DNA from: Brachionus koreanus | Lineage: Eukaryota; Rotifera; Eurotatoria; Ploima; Brachionidae | Direction of reading: 5' to 3' | Assembly: GCA_016987375.1 (NCBI GenBank) | Contig: PJRA01000005.1 | Coordinates: 3,407,328-3,471,327 of the forward strand | Length of the DNA stretch: 64,000 nt | In this document: piece by piece, positions 56,697 to 64,000 of the stretch | Numbering within the stretch: position 1 is the first letter of the stretch | Layout: each line of letters opens with the position of its first letter | Notes under the pieces: model-generated | Told to the model about the DNA's origin: nothing | Database searches by the model: none | The model's input: only the letters and a program-made list of their open reading frames with translations | Position numbers and translations under genes: made by a program

Positions 56697-59600
56697 CTAT
56701 AAAAATAATTTATTTATCCCAAAGTGAAAAAACATTTAATTTAAAAAAAAAATTACTCTTCTCTTAAAACTGGTTGGTGAAGAATATTCCCATCTTCTGT
56801 TTTCTAAAAATTTTTGAACTAATTCCAATAAATCTGGATTATTTTTCATTATCTCATCATCAGTTATGACCTGTAAGAAAAAATTTTTTAATTTTTTTTT
56901 TTTTAATAATTCAATAAAAACTTTTAAGTATTTATTTAGTTCATTGATCCGTTTTTCGACCAAATCATCATTGAGACTATTTCGGAAACTTTTTCCCGGA
57001 AGTGAAGGAATATTTAAATCAGGAAACTATAAAAAATTAATTTAATAAATTATGAAAAAAAATTTAATTTTTAAATTGTAAGATAAATTACGTAGAAGTG
57101 CCTTATTTTTTTTTTAAATATTATTAAAGATTATCACATGGATTTCACATTTAATTCTTAATAGAATTTAAGAAAAAATTATTTTTTCTTTTAATCCTGA
57201 ATTAAAAAGAAAGTATGAAAACACTTGAAGCATTTATGCTTAATTTTAGAGAATCGAAAAATTTAAATTTAAAAATTTTAAATTAAATTAAAACTAACAA
57301 AATGAAAATATAACAAATAAAAATTTTAAACAAGATAACATCCCATTTATACAAAAAAAAAGAAATTTTTTTAAAAAATTTATCAATCAAAATTTTTGGG
57401 TGGGCATTTACACTCAAGCTCACTTTTTACTAATTGTCTGAATGATTTGTTAAATTTGTGTTTAAAGGTTCTAAAAAAATATTTATAAATTGCACCTCAT
57501 TCATAACAATATTTTTTTGACTTTTTGACTTAAATTTGAAGAAAGTTGATTTTTAGATTTTTAACATACCCCTATCCACTGACCCAAAATGACTCCTATC
57601 AGATTGGGTTTCTATAAGAAACTCTAAATTTAAAGTTACTTTTTTTAATGAAATAATAAAAAATGTAGACAAACTTTTCAAATTTTTTTTTCACATTCTT
57701 GAAAAAAGACTGAATTTTTTGAATAAAAAAAAATCTTACATTTTTTTTAAGAATTAAATGAAAATCATGAAAATCATTGAATCTTCTATAAGTCTGCCAA
57801 TATTCAACTTTGCCATTTGATTCATTTAATTTTGTTACATCCATTATATAAATTGAATATGCTTTTTTTAGTTCATTGCATCTACCAGTCGATATAATAC
57901 AAGCATTTATTTTTATATACTTTGGATCGTTGTTTTCAGTTTTTGCGTCCATTGCGCACAAATCAAAGCCATTTAGAGAAGTTTGATCAGCTTTGACTGA
58001 AATGCTATCGCTGTCAGAAAAAACTAATGCTTCATCGTCATTTCGGCATTTTTGTTCCAATGTTTCCAATTCTTCAAACTCCGAATCAATCGAAAATTTT
58101 AAATCATATTTTATCAAAATTTTATGAAATTCAGTGCTCTTTTTGAAATCGTTTAAATATCTATCATCCATTAGAATATATATCTTTGACTGCAAATCAT
58201 CAAAGAGTCTTTCATTAATCAAATCAATATTTTCTAGTTTTTCAAGAACTTCGCTTAATTCCTTTTTGTAAAATGTAAAATTTGCTATATTGACTGGCTC
58301 ATCGTCCTTTAGAGTAATTTTATTTAACCAATTTCTAATTTAAAGTAAATATGCATACCTCATCTTGGATGGTTGCGGAGAAATTGGATGCATTCAAAAT
58401 ATAGGAATCAATGAGGCTCTTCGAGTAATCTCGTAGAGAATTTTTCACATTCTTAATTGAACTGGAATCGTCACTGACCTCAGCCTTTGAAAGCTCTTTT
58501 GCTGCAAACTGACGATACATTTCAGCATTCAAATAGAAAGAAATCAAATTTTGAACATTTTTTTTACTCATAAATTCTAAAAAAAATTTATTTTAAAAAT
58601 AGATAAATATTTTTTTCTAAAAAATAACCTATGAAGCAATTTTGTGTTCTTTCATTTTGCAAGATGAACTCAAGACTAATTGTGTTCATATTTAAATTAT
58701 CAATTGCTTGTTGATAGCTTTCGTCCTTTGAAAAAAATAAATTTATACATTTTTGTTTATTTTTCTAGTTGAAAATATCTATAACAACTTAAAAAATTGA
58801 AAAAAGATTTAAATAACTTTTTGATTAAATTTTGATTTTTATATTTTATTTTTAAATTGTGTTTAAAAAATATTATAAATTACTATTTTGGTATTTAAAT
58901 TGATTAAAATTATTGTTTAAAGTTTTTTTACTATTAAAGGATTTATTATAAGCTTTTTCACAGTTAGTTTTAGATAACATTATTGTGAAGAAGGGTTACC
59001 AAAAAAGACACTTCTGACCATATTATAATGAAGAAAACCGCTGATGAAGACCAAAAAGAATGTCTTAAAATGAAGAATCTAGAATATCTAATATTATTGG
59101 TGATATTAATAAAAACTGAAAAAAATTTTAAGAGGATAGAACTTTCAATGAGTTAAAATTAAAATATAAAATAAAAAGTTAAAATTGCTACCTAAGACAA
59201 ATTATGAAAGAGTAATATGATGATCTGGTTCTTTACAAAGAAAATGAAAATTTTTAAGTTGAGTCAAAATATTTTGCGTTTTTAAAAGATTGGATATTTT
59301 TGATTTTGCATATTTTTTATTCTAAAACTTTAATTCACATTATAGAATTAAATGCTCTTCAAAATGATATGTCTATCTTTTTGCTTATTTACAGTTTGAA
59401 TAATTATATAAAACGAAAACTTTGAATGAAAATTTAGGTTATTAATTTTTTGGAAATTAAAAAGTTAAAAAATAGCGCAAAATTTTTGCTCTCATTTTAA
59501 TAGACGAAAAAGAATAATTAATCACAAAAATGATTTATTCTTAAAAAGTTAAAATATGTTTTAATGGACATTGCTTTTTTCAGGAACTAAAAAAAATATC

Positions 59601-62600
59601 TTTACATTTTTATGGTCAACAGATGCTACATTTTGCATCACCAACTATTGATGCTTACAAAATATATTTTAACCATTTGATTTTAAGATTCGAGTGTCAA
59701 ATGGCATATGACTAACAACTTTTTCAATTAATTTTATTTGAAAAAAAAATTACTCTGTAATTTGATGTATAAAAACAATTATTTAATTTAGATTACTACA
59801 CAAAGTCTAAAAATTATTATAATAAATAGTTTAACTGTGCTTCATGATTAATATAAGTAGTTAGGAAAAAATAAACCTCTTGACACTTCTTGAAATATTA
59901 GCTTCAAAAAAAATTTCAGTTGTATCTAATTCTCATTTTCATTTAATTAATTAATAAGAATTAACGCAATTTTTTAGAAAAATTACGTATTTGATAGGAT
60001 TATTTCTTATCTTTATTTAGATATTTACATTTTTTTCCTTGGCCTGTTCTTTATCAACTTTGAAGGCATTCATGACCAAATTAGATATTTTTGTATCGAT
60101 TTTTTTCTTAAGATAAGACAAACTCGACAGCTGTAATTTTATATCGTTCACTAAAAAATCAAGTAAAGAATTTTTTAATGCTTTTTTAACAAAAAAAACC
60201 ATTATTTCCTCCTAAATCATTAGAACGTGTAAGTGCTATTTCTTTCTCGATTTTCAGACTCAATTCGTTTAATTCATCAAGGTTTTCACAAAAGTTAATT
60301 GTGGTCATAAAATTTTCTGTAGAGGGAACAAAATCTTGAGACAAGTAGAGTATGGATTGATTGATGTAATCCGGATCAGTTAGTCTCTCAATTGATCCTT
60401 TGACTAGCACATGTGCAAAAATTTCTCTAAGTAAACATCGAAGTGGCAGGCAGTTGAAGGTTTTGGAAGGCATTAAACAAAAACAAAGCATTTCACTAAG
60501 CTCTTGTAAAAATTCTAAATTTTCAATTTAAAAGTTCAATTTATTTTGTTAAAAAATTAGTTTTTTTTAAATTTGTACCATTTTGATCTTCTTTTTGATC
60601 AATACAAATATTGTCTCTGCATAAGGTTTTTTCATGGTCAGCTTCAGTGTCAAAGAAACATTCAACAAATTTTGTTTTGTTTGATTCTGACAAAGTTTGG
60701 AAGCTTTTATATAATTGATCATAGGACTGATTGTTTTGAGTTGAATTTAATTCTGATTTTTTCACACTGCGAGCTCGTTCACGTGATTTTTTGAATATTC
60801 TTATTTGAATCAGCAAATTTTGTACTAGGACATTTGTTACAAAATTGTCCCAATGAATTTGTTTTAGACTAAATAAAAAAAAATAGTTTTTTTGAAAAAA
60901 TATTTAGTTTCAAGATTCAATCTGTACATGATAGAAACTATAATTATAAATTAAACTGAATCAGTTAAGACTAATTATTAATAAAAATTTCAAATATAAT
61001 TATGTAGACAAACTAAATTTTTTCTCTGGAAATTGATTAAAATTTTTCAAGAATTAAAAATAAGATGTTAAGTTTTAAAAAAATATTTTGTAAAATTTCA
61101 TTTCTATTAAAAAATATTTAAGTTTCAAAAAGGGGTCTAAAAAAGCCCTCGAGCTGTTTTAAGTGCTTTTAGAATAGAGACTTTTAAATAGGTACTTTTT
61201 AATGCCCATTAATAATTTTTTGAATAAAATTACTAACAAAATAAAAAGGTAATCAAATCAAGAAACTATCTATCTAAAAGTGGGAAGACTAAACAATTAT
61301 TTAACACTCAAAGGATTTAGAAACTTTCTTTATTCTCATAAATCTTATAAAGAATAAATCCTCACCAGAGTTGTTCAAAAGTCATCAAGTCAAAGTAAAG
61401 TCAAGTTATAAAAAAGTTATTTTTTTTTTAAAAGTCTTTTGACTTGACTTTTAAAAGACTTTAGGACGACTTTTTTTGAGTTTCCACAAGATAAAACTTT
61501 AATAAAGAGAAAAAAAAATTTAAGTTTTTCGAATAAATTATCTTATTTATTTTTACATTTAATTTTCAAATTAAAATTTCAAATTAAAAAAAATGTAATT
61601 AATAATGACTTTTTTTTAAAAAAAATTTCAAGTCAAGTCTTGACTTTTGCACAAGTCTGATCCTCATCGCCTAAAACTTTCTCAATCTGTTATTGTGAAT
61701 AAATATTTCAAAACAAAATTGGATTTTTAGAAATCTGATAAACGGTCCCAAAGATATAAAGCATAACAAATGTGTCATTTACATTGAAGAATTTTTCTTT
61801 AACTTGTGTTTTCTGAAAGACTTCTGAGAGTATTATAAAAAGATCAATGCTGAAGAATTTTTTATGAAACCTTAGATTTTGCCATGTTTTATAAAAAATC
61901 AAAATCAATAAATCTATGTTTCAGCCGATAATGCCAATATATTTTGTTTGGTCTTAAATTTTGCGTTTATTTGAATTAAATAAAAACATGAAAAAACGCT
62001 TGGTGCTTCTACTGTTAAATCATATTATATGTTAAAATAAACAGAATTAAATGAATTAAAAATTTAATGGTGGTAATACGAGCCTAAATATAAAAGATAA
62101 ATTTAAAAGAATGTAAGAAGATATAAAAGTTATGTGACTTTAAGTCAAAGTTTTCAATTAACTTATAGAGAAAAATTTTTTTTTTTAATTATGGGGGTGC
62201 GATCTCTTCTCTGACTTCAATGTTTTATATAAATAAAATTTTCAAAAGCTTTTCTTTATATTTTATCTAACTTCATACAATTATTTAAAAGTCAAATTAT
62301 GACTTTAATAAGTCTAATCTATCAGGGTTATTTAACATAACAAGCCTGTTAATTTTTTTATAGTTGGTAGCTTTTTACTTTAGGATATCAACTGATTAAA
62401 AATAATTACCATTGATTGATTTGTTTTATAGAAAAGTAAATCAACGCCCTGATATGGTTTGAAAATTCGTCTTTTTTGCTGATGCTTGTTTTGTACCAGT
62501 AGTCAACAAAATCGCGTATTACTAAATCAATTATTTTGTGTAATTCATCATCCACCAGGTATAATCCGCTCAGACTCGGCTTTATGTTGAGTAAATTGAG

Positions 62601-62961
62601 GGATTTTTGGTCGAATTTGAGTGATGCCGAGTCTAATGTTGACTCGGATGCGTACCCGCTCAACTCAACAGCTTCCTGTTGTACTAGTCCTGATGAAATT
62701 TTGCATTTAAGTCGAGAAGACTTCAAAAAATGAACTAAATCTTTATCAACTTGAGATTTTTTTATTAGAAAAAATAAAAATCTTGAACAAATAATTAAAA
62801 AGATGTTTTAAATTAGAAAGTGATGCTTACCCAGATACGGCAGCTGATATGTAAATTAATTTTTGAAAGTGATTTACGATCAAATTGATCAAGATCAGCA
62901 GAAAGTAGAACTTTGCACATATCAAAATTGTAATCTCATTTAGTTTTATGTTGTTTATCAT
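55546..62961 (-). CDS. SNX13: Sorting nexin 13, complete 13-exon gene
   Basis: Exons from the start, all GT-AG: 62961-62831, 62781-62410, 60868-60579, 60514-60200, 60150-60029, 58725-58629, 58576-58359, 58306-57740, 57026-56922, 56870-56757, 56696-56430, 56368-56223, 56164-55546. The sum is 3363 nt, or 1120 aa, in frame throughout (human SNX13 is 968). Domain order is N-terminal membrane anchor, PXA, RGS, PX, nexin-C, as in SNX13. Closest matches are to SNX13 rather than SNX14/19/25: SDPDYINQ, TYRRFNDFHDFH, DEIFDLKEKNQWLR, NKRLLYVIMENL. In mammals SNX13 is an ER-anchored protein with a Galpha-s RGS and a phosphoinositide-binding PX, involved in lysosome/endosome lipid traffic. The extra length is mainly in exons 3, 8 and 13. 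Confidence 0.93.
56757..58306 (-). CDS. SNX13: SNX13 exons 8-10: RGS end and PX domain
   Basis: Exon 8 (58306-57740) finishes the RGS domain (LFDDLQSKIYILMDDRYLND), has a serine/acid linker (FSDSDSISV), then begins PX: YIKINACIISTGRC and YWQTYRRFNDFHDFHLIL. Exon 9 (57026-56922) carries the PX LPGKSF loop and KRINELNKYLK. A 51-bp intron precedes exon 10 (56870-56757), which carries DDEIMKNNPDLLELVQKFLE. The Arg-Arg of TYRRF is the canonical phosphoinositide-contact position of PX domains. Confidence 0.9.
58359..58725 (-). CDS. SNX13: SNX13 exons 6-7: RGS domain, first part
   Basis: Exon 6 (58725-58629, 32 codons) encodes NMNTISLEFILQNERTQNC. Exon 7 (58576-58359) encodes NVQNLISFYLNAEMYRQFA and then SLRDYSKSLIDSYILNAS. 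This matches the bundle helices of the SNX13 RGS domain, continued in exon 8. Both exons are short and flanked by a 52-bp intron. The exon 8 acceptor is chosen at AAAG before GACGATGAG because it alone keeps phase. Confidence 0.87.
58726..60028 (-). other. SNX13 intron 5
   Basis: This 1.3-kb intron contains a mariner-like fragment at 59260-59440. The rest is AT-rich. Confidence 0.7.
59260..59440 (+). mobile_element. Mariner relative, terminal fragment
   Basis: GAGTCAAAATATTTTGCGTTTTT then GATTGGATATTTTTGATTTTG and TTCAAAATGATATGTC match the right terminus and adjoining non-coding part of the mariner at 18132-19099 (in complement). No transposase part is visible. Confidence 0.6.
60029..62961 (-). 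CDS. SNX13: SNX13 exons 1-5: membrane anchor and PXA domain
   Basis: Exon 1 (62961-62831) starts MINNIKLNEITILICAKFY and encodes a hydrophobic helix. Exon 2 (62781-62410) opens with a second hydrophobic segment (FLFFLI) after a 49-bp intron, giving the two-helix anchor of SNX13, then a linker and the start of PXA (DDELHKIIDLVIRDFVDYWY). Exon 3 (60868-60579) carries QIHWDNFVTNVLVQNLL and an acidic Asp/Glu-rich end. Exon 4 (60514-60200) carries PLRCLLREIFAHVL and LTDPDYINQSILYL. Exon 5 (60150-60029) carries VNDIKLQLSSLSYLKKKID. Each junction restores the SNX13 alignment. Confidence 0.9.
60869..62409 (-). other. SNX13 intron 2
   Basis: This 1.54-kb intron contains a hAT-type MITE (61366-61659). 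The rest is AT-rich without recognisable genes. The frame at 61708-61908 is low-complexity. Confidence 0.7.
61366..61659. mobile_element. hAT-type MITE with 8-bp target duplication
   Basis: A 294-bp element. The termini are CAGAGTTGTTCAAAAGTCA (left) and CAGACTTGTGCAAAAGTCA (right, complement strand), followed by repeated AAGTCAAGT/ACTTGACTT motifs. It is flanked by ATCCTCAC (61358-61365) and ATCCTCAT (61660-61667), an 8-bp target duplication with one difference. The 8-bp size and CAG start are typical of the hAT superfamily. No transposase. Confidence 0.82.
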
Positions 62962-63789
62962 TTCAAGCTTCAAATTTGTCATTTCAATTTAAAATCGAGT
63001 CCGCAATTACATTTTAAGATAATTTCTAAAGCAAACATAAAATGAGTAATAGACGAAAAAAACTTTTTCATTTTAATTTCTCTTTTTCCATATGCTTTAG
63101 GTAACTCTGGTATATTTTGAATGAAATTTAGAAAAAAATTGCATAATTTGAGAAAATTTTTTATGATCATGACATACTAATAATATTGAGATTTTTTTTT
63201 AAATAAAAATTAATGATTGCATAGACAGTTTTCGAATTCTATTATGAAAATGCTAATGTAGAAATAAATTGAAAGATGGAATGCGTGTCTGAATACTCCA
63301 ATGAATGCAAAAACATTTTATACATTAAAATCTGTCTATTTCAATTTCGATCAATACTAAAACTAATCTGAGTTGTTTGCTGAGAAAATAAGTTTATAAG
63401 TTTTTCAACTCTTACTTGAGATATTTATTTTGTTTTATTATTTTCTAAAGGTCACCTAGTTTCAATTTTTCTAATTAAGACAAAATTATTAAATGATAAT
63501 AAAATATTCATTCGAAATAGAAGTTTGATTCGATGATTATAATCTTTTTTTAAATTTATTCTCTTTTAATAAAGATTATTTGAAATTCATTTCAAATTTG
63601 ATACCTTGAAAAAATTTTTATTATTATTGTCTAATTATTTTTAAAAACTTTCATCTAAATACTTGAGATATTATGATAATTAAGTATTGAAAAAATTTCC
63701 AAGTCAATCAATTTTTTAAAATTTGCCAACATTTAAAATAAAATTTTTAATTAACTTGATAATTGTTTGATTTTCAACATATGCATCTG
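62962..63789. other. Upstream region of SNX13
   Basis: AT-rich sequence between the SNX13 start codon and the LINE fragment at the right edge. No gene or recognisable regulatory element. Confidence 0.55.
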
Positions 63790-64000
63790 ATAGAACTAGA
63801 AGTGATATTAAAGATCAAGTTAAATAGCTATGGATTTACCGGTTAGCTTTTTGCATGGCTCGAAAATTTTCTACAAGATAGGAAACAGAGAGTAGTAATA
63901 GGTCAGTATGAATCTGATTGAGTTGATGTGCTAAGTGGGGTTCAACAAGGTTCAATTCTTTGTCCGTTTCTATTCCTTATATTCATAAATGATTTACCAG
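63790..64000 (+). mobile_element. LINE reverse-transcriptase fragment at window edge
   Basis: The plus strand reads NSYGFTG, AWLENFLQDRKQRVV and VLSGVQQGSILCPFLFLIF followed by INDLP, the palm-domain block just before the YxDD box of CR1/L2-type reverse transcriptases. In-frame stops (TAG near 63843 and TGA near 63920) show decay. It continues beyond the window. Confidence 0.8.

Noticed and set aside
1..64000. CRISPR arrays, operons, riboswitches, integrated viruses
   Set aside because: No spaced direct repeats, no bacterial-type gene clusters and no viral genes seen; introns and protein families show animal nuclear DNA.

Overview
The window is animal nuclear DNA. It is very AT-rich and its genes are broken into many exons by GT-AG introns. 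The introns fall into two size classes: tiny ones (49-64 bp) and kilobase-scale ones full of decayed transposons. Two assembly gaps (N runs) lie at 30417-31001 and 53040-53765. The protein families, base composition and mobile-element mix fit a protostome invertebrate. A monogonont rotifer is my best guess, but nothing here proves it.

Layout. 1-4946 is intergenic, with no gene seen. 4947-29900 (+) is a complete inositol 1,4,5-trisphosphate receptor gene: 25 constitutive exon positions, and at two of them a tandem, homologous alternative exon. A phase-consistent model gives 8586 coding bases (2861 aa). 29901-32228 is intergenic with a gap. 32229-38765 (-) holds two large exons of an unrecognised, mostly disordered protein; their splice phases match, so I join them across a 3.75 kb intron. 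38766-43546 holds only transposon remnants. 43547-44827 (-) is a MYND zinc-finger protein of the MSS51 type. 44828-55545 is a long gene desert with LINE and MULE-like debris around the second gap. 55546-62961 (-) is a complete 13-exon SNX13 gene (1120 aa) with membrane anchor, PXA, RGS, PX and nexin-C. The right edge carries a LINE reverse-transcriptase fragment.

How the genes relate. There is no operon or gene cluster. The IP3 receptor releases calcium from the ER. In mammals SNX13 is an ER-anchored sorting nexin with an RGS domain. The two are separate housekeeping/signalling genes that happen to be neighbours.

The strongest novelty candidate lies inside the IP3 receptor. Two exon positions (16036-16693 and 22374-22735) each hold two adjacent, divergent copies that share entry and exit phases. 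In both pairs, using both copies at the homologous acceptor would break the reading frame. This predicts mutually exclusive splicing and up to four receptor isoforms. The introns also hold several short inverted-repeat element families, a tRNA-derived SINE, a mariner copy with intact ends but a broken transposase, and a hAT-type MITE with a near-perfect 8-bp target duplication.
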